Shown piece by piece: positions 1-9,468 of a stretch of DNA of 64,000 bases. The position numbers were made by a program, and so were the translations under genes. This DNA comes from an uncultured Alistipes sp. (GTDB lineage Bacteria; Bacteroidota; Bacteroidia; Bacteroidales; Rikenellaceae), in contig CAJUMU010000007.1 in NCBI GenBank assembly GCA_910587675.1, positions 20,141-84,140 on the forward strand, written 5' to 3'. Within the stretch, counting starts at the first letter, position 1. Every line of letters starts with the position of its first letter. Under the pieces are notes generated by a model that was given only the letters and a program-made list of their open reading frames with translations, searched no databases and was not told where the DNA came from.

Positions 1-2
1 CG

Positions 3-902
3 GCCGTGAAAGCCCTCGGCGACTACACGGGTTACGACGTCACCGCGCCCGAACAGATCGTGGAGCGTTGCCGCGACGCCGAAATAATAATAACTAACAA
101 AGTAATCCTCGACGCCTCGGCCATCGACCGCCTGCCCCGACTCCGCCTGATATGCGTGGCGGCCACGGGCATGAACAACGTCGACCTCGAGGCGGCGGCA
201 GAACGCGGCATATCGGTGCGCAACGCAGTGGGTTACTCCACCGAATCGGTTGCCGAGGCGACCATCGGTTCGGCTCTGGCACTGTTGCGCGAAACGGTCT
301 ATTACGACCGATATTTCAAGTCGGGCCGCTACGCCTCGGCCGACCGAATATTCTGTTTCGACCGCCCCACGGCGCAACTGCGCGGCAAACGCTGGGGAGT
401 CGTCGGCATGGGCAATATCGGCCGCGAAACGGCGCGTCTGGCCTCGGCTTTCGGATGCGATGTGGCCTACGCCTCCACTTCGGGCGTCGAACGCAAGGAG
501 AACTACCCCGCCCTGCCGCTCGCCGAACTTCTCGCGCAATCGGACGTGGTGTCGGTGCACTGCCCCCTCACCGAACGCACGCGAGGTTTGATAGGCGTGG
601 CGGAACTCGCCGCGATGAAGCCGACGGCCGTGATAATCAACGTGGCTCGCGGCGGCATAATAGACGAAGCGGCATTGGCGGCAGCGCTCGACGACGGAAC
701 GATACGCGGCGCGGCGCTCGACGTATTCACGTCGGAACCGTTGCGCGAATCGCCCCTCTACTCGTTGAAAGATCCCTACAAACTGCTCGCCTCGCCGCAC
801 AACGCGTGGTCGTCGGTGGAGGCTGTCGATCGCCTCATAGACTGCATAGCGCAAAACATAGCCGACTTCATCGCCGAAGAGCAAGAACTCCTAAAAAAAT
901 AG
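3..902 (+). CDS. D-2-hydroxyacid dehydrogenase, 5' end cut by window
   Basis: NAD(P)-dependent D-isomer-specific 2-hydroxyacid dehydrogenase (glycerate/phosphoglycerate/lactate dehydrogenase family), cytoplasmic. The Rossmann motif GMGNIG is followed by the family's catalytic set: Arg in NVARGG, Glu in LDVFTSEP and His in SPHNAW. About 298 residues are visible; family members are usually 310-330. The only start-like codon (GTG at 6) falls inside the conserved N-terminal region, so the true start lies before the window and the gene is partial. The substrate cannot be told from sequence. A GC-rich gap with a promoter separates it from the next gene. Confidence 0.9.
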   Translation, partial: AVKALGDYTGYDVTAPEQIVERCRDAEIIITNKVILDASAIDRLPRLRLICVAATGMNNVDLEAAAERGISVRNAVGYSTESVAEATIGSALALLRETVYYDRYFKSGRYASADRIFCFDRPTAQLRGKRWGVVGMGNIGRETARLASAFGCDVAYASTSGVERKENYPALPLAELLAQSDVVSVHCPLTERTRGLIGVAELAAMKPTAVIINVARGGIIDEAALAAALDDGTIRGAALDVFTSEPLRESPLYSLKDPYKLLASPHNAWSSVEAVDRLIDCIAQNIADFIAEEQELLKK

Positions 903-921
903 ATTTTTTTTGCGCCGAAAA

Positions 922-951
922 TTTGCGGGGGGGGGTAATTTCGTATATTCG
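922..951 (+). promoter_or_regulatory. Bacteroidetes-type promoter for the S41 gene
   Basis: TTTG at 922-925 and TATATTCG at 944-951 are 18 bp apart, close to the Bacteroidetes -33 TTTG / -7 TAnnTTTG arrangement. The -7 box has one mismatch. It lies 40 bp upstream of the ATG at 991. Confidence 0.45.
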
Positions 952-990
952 CGGCAAGCAACGATGCTCAAATAACTAAAACTTAAAGAT

Positions 991-3093
991 ATGAAACCGA
1001 AGATTATCCTCGCGACACTGCTCGCCTCGCTATCGCTCCTCGCGGCCCGCGCCGACGGAGAGGCGTGGCTGTGGCCCGTCGTCGGAGCGGAAGCGGGCGA
1101 CGGCATTATCTACAAGCCGCAGACCTACATCGACAAACAGCTCAACTTCGCAGATCTGTTCATCGCGGCGCCGCTCGACGCCGAAGTGGTCGCGCCCGTC
1201 GACGGCAAAGTGACCTCGATCGGCATAGGATATTTGGAGTCGATGACGAGCAGCCGCGGCGGATCGGTCGATTTCGACAAGGATTTCGACGAGGCGACAA
1301 AAGAGTTCGCCGAAGCGGGCGGACCGCGATACAAACAGAAATACGTAAGCCACAGCATAAGTCTGCGCACCGATGACGGACGAACCCTCCATATCGGAGG
1401 CATAAAGCTCGCGCGACCGTTCAAGACGGGCGAAACCGTAAGTCGGGGCGAGAAGCTGGGAACCGTGCGCTACTCGTACGAGGCCATCGAGGAGCCGTCG
1501 ATAAAGATATCGGTATCGACGCCCCGCGGCACGGTGTCGGACCCCATGTCGCCATTCGGCATCGAAAGCTCGTTCATTCCGCCCGAGGAGCTTAAGCCCG
1601 TGACGGAACTTACGGCCGAGCAGGCGCGCGCCGACATAAACGTTTTGGTCGACGCTTTTATCGACTGCTACCCCTCGCTCGACGATCTCGTATCGCGCGA
1701 GGAGTTGGAGGCGTGGCGGCGCAAGGAGACGGAGACGATAACCGATACGGTTTCCATAGCGGATTTTATGTCGATAATGGACCGCGCCTGCGCCCTGCTG
1801 CATGACTCTCACGTCGCGTATTGGCCCGAAACGAGCCTATCGAAACCCGAGTATTGGGATCTCAACATCGGCCGCGTAGGCGACGGGATAAAGGTATGGA
1901 TAGCCAATACGGGTTTCGAACAATACCTTAACCGAACGGTAACCGCCGTGGACGGCATATCTGCGGATTCGGTGCTGCGACACACGGCGCGTTACGTCTC
2001 GGGATACGACGCCCGCGTGGAGGATTACGCGAAGTTCATGCAGTTCGCCCGTTTGAACGATCTCTATCTCGGCAACTTCCCCCGCGCGGCGGCCGACCGA
2101 AGCTACACCGTGACGTTCGACGACGGCGAAACGCTAAAGATAAACAGCCATATATATAAAGGCGAAAAGGTGAAATTCACCCCCTCGATCGGCAAGTTCA
2201 ATGCCGTCAACCGATACAACGGCCGCAATTTCGAACTGAAAATGCTCGACGACTCGACGGCCTACATAGGGCTTGCGACCTTTCAGCTCGATGAGGTGGA
2301 GACCGAACAGATACGCGACTTCATAATCGAACATCACGATACGCCCCATCTCATAGTCGACGTGCGCAACAACCACGGCGGACACGACGACGTCACCAAA
2401 AAGCTGCTTTCGTACTGCACCGACAAGCCCTATGCGGCGATAAGGGGATACAGCAAAGTGTGTCGTCGGGGAAATTTCAAGTCGTTCGGGAACAGCCGCA
2501 ACTACACCGCAGAGATGGACGACATCTTCGGCGAGGAATACGAGGCCGAGGAGGGCCGCGACGGGCTATATGCCCGTGGGGAGGCGCAGCGCATTATGCC
2601 CGATTCGGCAGCGCATTACGGCGGCAAACTCTATGTACTCACCAACGAGGGGTCATGCTCGGCCGCCACGCTCTTTCCCGCCACGGTGATGCGTTCGCAC
2701 CGAGGCCTGATAATCGGCCGCGAGACTCGCACCGCCTACCACTACATGACCGCTTTGAAATTCGCCGACATCTGTCTGCCCGACTCGCGGGTGACGTGGC
2801 GCATACCTCTCGTTAAATGCGTCTTCGACGAGACCGAATCGCCCCGCATACCTTACGGCCGCGGTGTCGTGCCCGACATTTACGTGCCGCTCACCTGCGA
2901 GGAGGTGGCTTTCACCGAAGGCGACGCCATACTCAACCGCGCGCTGAAAGCGATTGCCGACGGAGAGTATCTGGGCGAGAATCCTTTCGCCGAGGTAGAC
3001 GCCGCGCCGACAAAAGGCGCTCCCGCGTGGATCTGGTGGGTAACGGGAATCGTCGCGATAATCGCAGCGGCAACGGCGATACGAAAAAAATAA
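991..3093 (+). CDS. S41 protease with LytM-like N-terminus and C-terminal membrane anchor
   Basis: A 700-residue exported protein. Residues 1-22 are a signal peptide. Residues about 45-190 resemble an M23/LytM fold (VVAPVDGKVTSI) but lack the HxH metal ligands, so that domain is probably inactive. Residues about 210-670 are an S41 (tail-specific protease family) peptidase, with the core segment LIVDVRNNHGGHDD and a nucleophile region NEGSCSAAT (Ser555/Ser557). A hydrophobic segment followed by RKK ends the protein and suggests anchoring in the inner membrane, facing the periplasm. The domain pairing is unusual; function is likely envelope proteolysis. It is monocistronic and faces proC. Confidence 0.75.
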   Translation: MKPKIILATLLASLSLLAARADGEAWLWPVVGAEAGDGIIYKPQTYIDKQLNFADLFIAAPLDAEVVAPVDGKVTSIGIGYLESMTSSRGGSVDFDKDFDEATKEFAEAGGPRYKQKYVSHSISLRTDDGRTLHIGGIKLARPFKTGETVSRGEKLGTVRYSYEAIEEPSIKISVSTPRGTVSDPMSPFGIESSFIPPEELKPVTELTAEQARADINVLVDAFIDCYPSLDDLVSREELEAWRRKETETITDTVSIADFMSIMDRACALLHDSHVAYWPETSLSKPEYWDLNIGRVGDGIKVWIANTGFEQYLNRTVTAVDGISADSVLRHTARYVSGYDARVEDYAKFMQFARLNDLYLGNFPRAAADRSYTVTFDDGETLKINSHIYKGEKVKFTPSIGKFNAVNRYNGRNFELKMLDDSTAYIGLATFQLDEVETEQIRDFIIEHHDTPHLIVDVRNNHGGHDDVTKKLLSYCTDKPYAAIRGYSKVCRRGNFKSFGNSRNYTAEMDDIFGEEYEAEEGRDGLYARGEAQRIMPDSAAHYGGKLYVLTNEGSCSAATLFPATVMRSHRGLIIGRETRTAYHYMTALKFADICLPDSRVTWRIPLVKCVFDETESPRIPYGRGVVPDIYVPLTCEEVAFTEGDAILNRALKAIADGEYLGENPFAEVDAAPTKGAPAWIWWVTGIVAIIAAATAIRKK

Positions 3094-3100
3094 CGGTTGT

Positions 3101-3193
3101 CGGGCCGCAGCCTGCGGTGACCGCTTGCGAACGTCAGTAAGCAGTGGGCCTCCGCGGGGCGAGGCTGCGGCCCGCGCGACTCTAAAGAGTCGC
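3101..3193. repeat. REP-like palindromic repeat, copy 1
   Basis: A GC-rich palindromic segment with arms containing GGGCCGCAGCCT and AGGCTGCGGCCC, followed by a short GACTC/GAGTC hairpin. A second copy in inverted orientation lies at 20163-20255. Both sit between convergent genes, as REP/BIME-type elements commonly do. It may also act as a bidirectional terminator. Confidence 0.6.
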
Positions 3194-3198
3194 AGATA

Positions 3199-3987
3199 CT
3201 ACTTGCATGCCTTCAACCCTCTGACAACCGCCGAGGTGAATCCCGCATGCTCCATTTCGTTCAGGCCGCGAATCGTGATGCCGCCCGCGGTGGTCACCCG
3301 ATCGATCTCCTGCTCGGGATGGGTTCCGTTGCGCAGCAGCAGCTCTCCCGCCCCGATCATGGTGCGGGCCACGATCTCGGTCGCCTGCGCCGCGGAGCAT
3401 CCCAACTCCACGCCGCCCTCCGACGCGGCGCGGACGTAACGCAACGCGAACGCTATGCCGCACGAGGCGAGGATCATACCCGTATCGAGCATCTTTTCGT
3501 CGACCACCATCGTCGCGCCTATCGTATCGAACAACGATTTAACCGCCGCCACCTGCTCCGCGTCGGCATTGGCCGCCGACATGAAGGTCATGCTTTTGCC
3601 GATGCTCGCGGCGGTGTTGGGAATGACCTGAAACACGGCAGGCGACTTATCCTTATGTCCCGTCCACTCGGCCAGTCGAGCCGTAGACATGCCCGCGACC
3701 ACCGACACAAGCATCTGACGCGCGGGATCGAACACCTCGCCTATCTCGCGCACCACCGCCTCGACATACCACGGTTTCACGGCGATCACGACGACATCCG
3801 CCCGCGCTGCGGCCTCCGCGTTGTCGGTCGTCACGTCGATAATGTCGTATCGCTCGCGCAGGCGTTCCAGCTTGCCCGAGGAGGGGTTCGAGCAGACGAT
3901 ATCGCCCGCTCCGAAACGGCCGCTCGCTGCCAGTCCGCATGCTATGGCGCCGCCCATATTGCCCGCGCCTATGATCGAAATCTTCAT
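3199..3987 (-). CDS. proC: Pyrroline-5-carboxylate reductase
   Basis: Catalyses the last step of proline synthesis, NAD(P)H-dependent reduction of 1-pyrroline-5-carboxylate, in the cytoplasm. At 262 residues it has the usual length. The N-terminal nucleotide-binding motif GAGNMGGAI is at residues 7-15, and the family C-terminal signature (AGGITIRGLNEMEHAGF) is present. A TATATTTG box lies upstream on the same strand at 4010-4017. It is transcribed alone and convergently with the S41 protease gene, separated by a REP-like repeat. Confidence 0.93.
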   Translation of the reverse strand: MKISIIGAGNMGGAIACGLAASGRFGAGDIVCSNPSSGKLERLRERYDIIDVTTDNAEAAARADVVVIAVKPWYVEAVVREIGEVFDPARQMLVSVVAGMSTARLAEWTGHKDKSPAVFQVIPNTAASIGKSMTFMSAANADAEQVAAVKSLFDTIGATMVVDEKMLDTGMILASCGIAFALRYVRAASEGGVELGCSAAQATEIVARTMIGAGELLLRNGTHPEQEIDRVTTAGGITIRGLNEMEHAGFTSAVVRGLKACK

Positions 3988-4009
3988 AATGCAATGATTT
4001 TGGAATTGT

Positions 4010-4017
4010 CAAATATA
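4010..4017 (-). promoter_or_regulatory. -7 box of proC promoter
   Basis: TATATTTG on the minus strand, 22 bp upstream of the proC start codon. It matches the Bacteroidetes TAnnTTTG consensus exactly. Confidence 0.55.
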
Positions 4018-4060
4018 CTAAAACCGATCGGAACATACGCCGCATTCCTCTCGAATAATT

Positions 4061-4143
4061 TATCTTCGGCGGCTGCGGGGGTCGCATCGAAGATGCGAGC
4101 AGCCGAAGGTGCGAGCCGCCGAAGGTGCGAGCCGCCGAAGATA
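4061..4143. repeat. Inverted repeat containing 3 x 16-bp tandem repeats
   Basis: Arms TATCTTCGGCGGCT (4061-4074) and AGCCGCCGAAGATA (4130-4143) are perfectly complementary. Inside and overlapping the right arm are three 16-bp tandem units (4095-4110, 4111-4126, 4127-4142) of the form GCGAGCCGCCGAAGGT, with small changes. It lies between proC and the 3' end of gpmI. Function unknown. Confidence 0.6.
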
Positions 4144-4165
4144 GTAATGCCCCACGGGGCATTAC
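4144..4165. terminator. Perfect hairpin downstream of gpmI
   Basis: A perfect 10-bp stem, GTAATGCCCC / GGGGCATTAC, with a minimal loop. It lies about 70 bp past the gpmI stop in the direction of transcription. There is no T-run, so intrinsic termination is only likely, not certain. Confidence 0.4.
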
Positions 4166-4232
4166 AACATACGAAAAATTCCCGAAAGCTCCGCAGAGTC
4201 TCGGGAATCGAGAGATCGTCGAAGACGACCCT

Positions 4233-5759
4233 TTATTTCATATCGACCAGAGCTTCGCCCGTCATCTCGGCAGGCTGCTTCAGGCCCATGAGTTTCAGAA
4301 CCGTGGGAGCCACGTCGGCCAGAATGCCGTTACGCACGCTCTTCACGCGATCCGACACCACCACGATGGGCACGGGGTTGAGCGAGTGCGCCGTATTGGG
4401 CGTGCCGTCGGCGTTCACGGCGAAATCGGCGTTGCCGTGGTCGGCGATCATCACCACCTCGTAACCGTTGGCCTTGGCAGCCTCCACCACGGCCGCCACG
4501 CACTCGTCGACGGCCTTCACAGCCTTCTCGATAGCTTCGTAGACGCCCGTATGGCCCACCATGTCGCCGTTGGCGAAATTGAGGCAGATGAAGTCGAACT
4601 TCCGGGTACCCAACGCCTCCACCAGCTTGTCCTTCACCTCGTATGCGCTCATCTCGGGTTGCAGGTCGTAAGTGGCCACCTTGGGCGAAGCCACCAGAAT
4701 GCGATCCTCGCCCTCGAACTTCTCCTCGCGGCCTCCGTTAAGGAAGAAGGTCACGTGAGCGTACTTCTCGGTCTCGGCGATGCGGAGCTGCGAAAGGCCC
4801 AGCGACGACACGTACTCGCCGATGGTATTGGTCACGTTCTCCTTGTCGAAAAGGATATGCAGCCCCTTGAACTTGGCATCGTAAGGAGTCATGCAGCAGT
4901 AATAGAGCGGCAGGGTGCGCATACCCTCGGCGGGCATGTCCTCCTGCGTGAGCACTATGGTTATCTCCTTGGCGCGGTCGTTACGGTAGTTGAAGAAGAT
5001 CACCACGTCGTCGGGTTTGATGCGGCCGATAACCTCTCCGTTCTCGTCGACGCGAACCACGGGCTTCACGAACTCGTCGGTCACGCCCTCGTCGTAAGAG
5101 CGCTGCATGGCCTCCGTCATATCGGTCGAAGCGTCGCCCACGCCGTTCACCAACAGGTCGTAAGCCACCTTCACTCGCTCCCAACGCTTGTCGCGGTCCA
5201 TGGCATAGTAACGGCCGATGATCGACGCGATCTTGCCCGTGCTCTTCGCCAGATGCGCCTCGACGTCGGCGATGAAGCCCTTGCCGCTCTTGGGATCGGT
5301 GTCGCGACCGTCCATGAAGCAGTGCACGAAGGTATTCTCGATGCCATAATGAGCCGCTATGTCGCAAAGTTTGTAGAGGTGTTCTATCGACGAGTGAACG
5401 CCGCCGTCCGACGTCAGGCCCATAAAATGAACGTTCGCGCCCTTCTGCTTGGCGTACTCGAAAGCCTTCACGATCTCGGGATTTTCGAGGATCGAGCCGT
5501 CGGCGCACGCGCGGTTGATCTTCACCAGATCCTGATACACCACGCGGCCCGCGCCGATATTGAGGTGGCCCACCTCCGAGTTGCCCATCTGACCGTCGGG
5601 CAGACCGACGTTTTCGCCGTCGGTGCGCAACTGCGCGTGGGGATACTGCTCGGTCATGGCCGAGATATAGGCGGGGTGCATGGTCGAGATCACGTCCGAT
5701 TTGGTGTGATCGCCTATGCCCCAGCCGTCGAGAATCATCAATAATACTTTCTTGTCCAT
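4233..5759 (-). CDS. gpmI: 2,3-bisphosphoglycerate-independent phosphoglycerate mutase
   Basis: Interconverts 3- and 2-phosphoglycerate in glycolysis and gluconeogenesis; a two-metal (Mn) alkaline-phosphatase-superfamily enzyme. The product is 508 residues, the standard length, starting MDKKVLLMILDGWGIG. The catalytic serine lies in GNSEVGHLNIGAGR, and metal ligands occur in HCFMDGRDTDP, GDMVGH and ADHGNAD. I chose the ATG at 5759 because upstream sequence in this frame is the antisense of alaS and not family-like. It lies 17 bp downstream of alaS and probably shares its transcript. Confidence 0.95.
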   Translation of the reverse strand: MDKKVLLMILDGWGIGDHTKSDVISTMHPAYISAMTEQYPHAQLRTDGENVGLPDGQMGNSEVGHLNIGAGRVVYQDLVKINRACADGSILENPEIVKAFEYAKQKGANVHFMGLTSDGGVHSSIEHLYKLCDIAAHYGIENTFVHCFMDGRDTDPKSGKGFIADVEAHLAKSTGKIASIIGRYYAMDRDKRWERVKVAYDLLVNGVGDASTDMTEAMQRSYDEGVTDEFVKPVVRVDENGEVIGRIKPDDVVIFFNYRNDRAKEITIVLTQEDMPAEGMRTLPLYYCCMTPYDAKFKGLHILFDKENVTNTIGEYVSSLGLSQLRIAETEKYAHVTFFLNGGREEKFEGEDRILVASPKVATYDLQPEMSAYEVKDKLVEALGTRKFDFICLNFANGDMVGHTGVYEAIEKAVKAVDECVAAVVEAAKANGYEVVMIADHGNADFAVNADGTPNTAHSLNPVPIVVVSDRVKSVRNGILADVAPTVLKLMGLKQPAEMTGEALVDMK

Positions 5760-5776
5760 AAAAATCGTATGTTTTA

Positions 5777-8392
5777 CTATTTCAATTTCGACATAATAAT
5801 TTCCACCGCCGAGTCGATCGCCTTTTGCAGGCCGTCGGGATTCTTGCCGCCCGCCGTGGCGAAGAACTTCTGTCCGCCGCCGCCGCCGTCGATGGCCTTC
5901 GCAGCCTCGCGTACCACCGCGCCGGCATCCGCGCCGCGCGCCACGATATCGTCGCCGAGCATGACGGCCAGCATCGGTTTGCCGTCGGTAACGCAACCTA
6001 TCGCCATCACCATATTCGATGCTTTGTCACGCAAAGTATAGGCCAGATTCTTCATCATGGCAGAGGTATAGGGGAGCTGACGCGCGATGACGAACACGTC
6101 GTCGTCGCTCTTGCGCTCGGCCAGTATCTTGTCGGCCAACGCCGATATCTGCTCCTTTTGCAACTCCTCGACCTCGCGCTGCAACGATTCGTTGCTCTCC
6201 AGCAACTTGCGCACGGCCTGCTCCACCTTGGGATTGTTTATCAATCGGCCGATACCCGCTATCTGATCCTCGGCCATGTAGACCATCTCCTCGGCACGCG
6301 CGCCCGTAACCGCCTCGATGCGTCGCACGCCCGCCGAAATGGCGCTCTCGCTCACGATCTTGAACAATCCGAGGGTTCCCGTGGCCGAAGTGTGGGTACC
6401 GCCGCACAACTCGACCGACTCGCCGAACTTGACGATGCGCACGCGGTCGCCGTACTTCTCGCCGAAGAGCATTATCGCTCCCGCCGCAACGGCCTCCTCC
6501 ATCGTGGCGTCACGACGCTCCTCCAACGGATGGTTGGCGCGGATGGTCTTGTTCACCAGACGCTCCACCTCGCGCAGCTGCTCGGGCGTCACCTTCTGGA
6601 AGTGCGAGAAGTCGAAGCGCAATCCCGCGGGCGACACCATCGAGCCCTTCTGCTCGACATGCGTGCCCAGCACCTTGCGCAGGGCCTGATCCAAGAGGTG
6701 TGTGGCCGTATGGTTATTGGCCGCGGCCTGACGCTTCTCACCGTCGACCACGGCGGTGAACGCCGCCGACGGATTCTCGGGCAGCGCGGTCGTGACATGC
6801 ACGATGAGTCCGTTCTCCTTCTCCGTCGCAACCACGTTTATACGCTCGTTGGCGCTCTCGATGTAGCCCGTATCGCCGATCTGACCGCCCGAATTGCCGT
6901 AAAACGGCGTGCGGTCGAACACTAACTGATAGGTGGTCTTGCCCTTCGACGTCACGCGGCGATAGCGCGCGATGCGGACTGGCGAAGTTAGAGTATCGTA
7001 ACCTATGAATTCGCTTCGTTCGATGGGCAGCAGCTCCTGCCAGTCGTCGATATCCTGCGCCGCGGCGTTGCGCGAACGCTCCTTCTGGGCCTGAAGCTCC
7101 TTTTCGAAACCCTCGAGGTCGACATCCACACCCTGCTCGCGGGCGATGAGCTCGGTAAGGTCGATCGGGAATCCGAAGGTATCATAGAGTTCGAAAGCAT
7201 CCTTGCCCGAAATGCAGCCCTTGTCGCCCGCCTTGCGGATCACGCCGTCGAGCAGGTTGATACCCGTCGCCAGAGTGCGCAGGAACGAAGACTCCTCCTC
7301 CTCGATTACGCGCTCGATGAGCGTCTGCTGGCTCTTGAGCTCGGGAAACTGATGGCCCATACGCTCGGCCAGCACGGGAACGAGCTTGCACAAAGTAGGC
7401 TCCGTAAATCCCAGATAGGTATATCCGTAACGCACCGCGCGGCGGAGTATGCGTCGTATGACATAGCCCGCCTTGGCATTGGCGGGGAGCTGTCCGTCGG
7501 CTATCGAGAAGGCTATGGCGCGGAGATGGTCGGCCATGACGCGCATGGCGATGTCGCACTTCTCGTCCTCGCCGTAACGTTTGCCCGCCATGGCGGCTAT
7601 GCGCTCGATCGTCGGTTGGAACACGTCGGTATCGTAATTCGATTTTTTGCCTTGCAGGATCATGCACAGACGCTCGAAGCCCATACCCGTATCCACATGC
7701 TTGGCGGGCAGAGGCTCCAGCTCGCCGCTCGCCTTGCGGTTGAACTGCATGAACACGAGGTTCCAAATCTCGATCACCAGATGATGGCCCGCGTTGACCA
7801 TGTCACGGCCCGGGATCGCGGCGATATCGGCCTCGTCACGCAGATCGAAGTGGATCTCGCTGCACGGACCGCAGGGACCCGTCTCGCCCATCTCCCAGAA
7901 GTTGTCGTGCTTGTTGCCCTTGATTATGTGGTCCTCGGGCAGATACTCGCGCCAATAACCGTAAGCCTCCTCGTCGAAAGGCACCCCGTCGTCGGCGCTG
8001 CCCTCGAACACGGTGGCGTACATGCGGCTCTTGTCGAGACCGTACACCTCTGTCAGCAGCTCCCACGCCCACGCGATGGCCTCCTTCTTGAAGTAGTCGC
8101 CGAACGACCAGTTGCCCAACATTTCGAACATCGTGTGGTGATAGGTATCGTGACCCACCTCCTCCAGATCGTTATGCTTGCCCGACACTCGCAGACACTT
8201 CTGCGTATCGGCCACGCGCGGATACTGACGCGGGGCGTTGCCCAAAAAGATATCCTTGAACTGGTTCATTCCGGCGTTGGTGAACATCAACGTAGGGTCG
8301 TTCTTGACCACCATCGGGGCGGAAGGAACTATCGTATGGCCCTTGCTCTGAAAAAAATCGAGAAACGCTTGTCTGATTTTGTTTGATTCCAT
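5777..8392 (-). CDS. alaS: Alanyl-tRNA synthetase
   Basis: Charges tRNA-Ala; class II synthetase with editing activity. The product is 871 residues, the usual length. The N-terminal aminoacylation domain begins MESNKIRQAFLDFFQSKGH and holds the family segment GNWSFGDYFKKEAI. The editing-domain zinc-site residues are visible in HTATHLLDQ (around residue 559) and CGGTHTSATG (around 662). The C-terminal DHHA1 domain carries a Gly-rich GGGGGQKFFATAGGKN segment. It is first gene of an alaS-gpmI unit whose promoter overlaps that of the divergent M23 gene. Confidence 0.97.
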   Translation of the reverse strand: MESNKIRQAFLDFFQSKGHTIVPSAPMVVKNDPTLMFTNAGMNQFKDIFLGNAPRQYPRVADTQKCLRVSGKHNDLEEVGHDTYHHTMFEMLGNWSFGDYFKKEAIAWAWELLTEVYGLDKSRMYATVFEGSADDGVPFDEEAYGYWREYLPEDHIIKGNKHDNFWEMGETGPCGPCSEIHFDLRDEADIAAIPGRDMVNAGHHLVIEIWNLVFMQFNRKASGELEPLPAKHVDTGMGFERLCMILQGKKSNYDTDVFQPTIERIAAMAGKRYGEDEKCDIAMRVMADHLRAIAFSIADGQLPANAKAGYVIRRILRRAVRYGYTYLGFTEPTLCKLVPVLAERMGHQFPELKSQQTLIERVIEEEESSFLRTLATGINLLDGVIRKAGDKGCISGKDAFELYDTFGFPIDLTELIAREQGVDVDLEGFEKELQAQKERSRNAAAQDIDDWQELLPIERSEFIGYDTLTSPVRIARYRRVTSKGKTTYQLVFDRTPFYGNSGGQIGDTGYIESANERINVVATEKENGLIVHVTTALPENPSAAFTAVVDGEKRQAAANNHTATHLLDQALRKVLGTHVEQKGSMVSPAGLRFDFSHFQKVTPEQLREVERLVNKTIRANHPLEERRDATMEEAVAAGAIMLFGEKYGDRVRIVKFGESVELCGGTHTSATGTLGLFKIVSESAISAGVRRIEAVTGARAEEMVYMAEDQIAGIGRLINNPKVEQAVRKLLESNESLQREVEELQKEQISALADKILAERKSDDDVFVIARQLPYTSAMMKNLAYTLRDKASNMVMAIGCVTDGKPMLAVMLGDDIVARGADAGAVVREAAKAIDGGGGGQKFFATAGGKNPDGLQKAIDSAVEIIMSKLK

Positions 8393-8441
8393 GATATATC
8401 GTTTTTGCTCTTACTTACGTTATATGATCGTTAGCGGATTG

Positions 8442-8449
8442 CAAAATTA
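8442..8449 (-). promoter_or_regulatory. -7 box of alaS promoter
   Basis: TAATTTTG on the minus strand, about 50 bp upstream of alaS. It is interleaved with the divergent promoter at 8462-8469, so polymerase binding on the two strands would compete. Confidence 0.5.
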
Positions 8450-8461
8450 CACATTTTACGC

Positions 8462-8469
8462 TAAATTTG
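8462..8469 (+). promoter_or_regulatory. -7 box of M23 peptidase operon promoter
   Basis: TAAATTTG with a TTG about 20 bp upstream (8439-8441), matching the Bacteroidetes promoter layout. It lies 27 bp before the ATG at 8497. Confidence 0.55.
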
Positions 8470-8496
8470 CACCATATTAAGATATTTTAATAACGT

Positions 8497-9462
8497 ATGA
8501 GACGATTTTCAGGCAATAAAATAGATAAGGGCGAGGCGCGGAGCCTCATCCACCGTCTGCAATCGTACCGTCTCATACGCAACATGCTCATAGGGTTCAT
8601 CATCGTATCGATAGCCAACGTACTCTTTTCGTCGCTGTTCTACACCCCCAAGCTCTACCGTTTGGTCGACAAGAACCGCGAGCTTAAGCTCCGATACGAG
8701 GTCTTGCAGAACCGAATCCGCACGTCGCAACGCAAACTCGAGCAGATTCGCCATCGCGACAATTACGTCTACCGCCCCCTCTTCTCGACCGACACGCTCG
8801 CCGTGGAGGGGATCTATTCGCCTTACGACGACGAGAAATACGAACACATAATCGGCGACGACTATTCGCCCGCGATGCTCACCGCATGGCGCGAACTCGA
8901 CCAGTTCGCCCGCAACCTCTATCTCGAATCGGTCTCGCTCGACGAATTGCAGGCGCTGTCGAAAGACAAGGAGAAGTTCTCCACCGCAATACCCGCAATA
9001 TGGCCCATCGACCGCACCAAGCTGCGCAACAAGATCGGAGCGTTCGGCTACCGCATGCACCCAAAATACCACGTGTGGAAATTCCACAGCGGCGTGGACA
9101 TGCCCGGGCGCGTGGGCGACCCCGTCTATGCCACGGGCGACGGCGTGGTGCGCGAAACGGTGCTGAGCCGCGCCCGCACGGGATACGGCACGCAGATATT
9201 GCTCGACCACGGATTCGGATACAAGACCCGTTACGCCCACCTGAGCAAGATACTCGTCCAGAAGGGCGACTCGGTAAAGCGCGGGCAGCTGATAGGCGAA
9301 GTGGGCAACACGGGAGTCTCGACGTCGCCGCACCTGCATTACGAGGTGATATACATGCGCTCGCACGTGAATCCGATCAACTACTTCGACAAGAACATGT
9401 CGGCCGACGCCTACAAGAGCCTCATGGGACAGATTCAGGACGAGAATTACGAAGCAGATTAA
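8497..9462 (+). CDS. M23 family metallopeptidase, membrane anchored
   Basis: A 321-residue envelope protein. A cytoplasmic basic N-terminus is followed by one membrane helix (about residues 28-50), a coiled-coil linker and a C-terminal LytM/M23 zinc endopeptidase domain. Metal-site motifs are visible: HSGVDMPG (H and D ligands) and HLHYEV (HxH). Intact motifs suggest an active peptidoglycan DD-endopeptidase or an activator of division amidases. The next gene is a paralogue 6 bp downstream, so the two are probably co-transcribed. Confidence 0.88.
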   Translation: MRRFSGNKIDKGEARSLIHRLQSYRLIRNMLIGFIIVSIANVLFSSLFYTPKLYRLVDKNRELKLRYEVLQNRIRTSQRKLEQIRHRDNYVYRPLFSTDTLAVEGIYSPYDDEKYEHIIGDDYSPAMLTAWRELDQFARNLYLESVSLDELQALSKDKEKFSTAIPAIWPIDRTKLRNKIGAFGYRMHPKYHVWKFHSGVDMPGRVGDPVYATGDGVVRETVLSRARTGYGTQILLDHGFGYKTRYAHLSKILVQKGDSVKRGQLIGEVGNTGVSTSPHLHYEVIYMRSHVNPINYFDKNMSADAYKSLMGQIQDENYEAD

Positions 9463-9468
9463 ACACGC

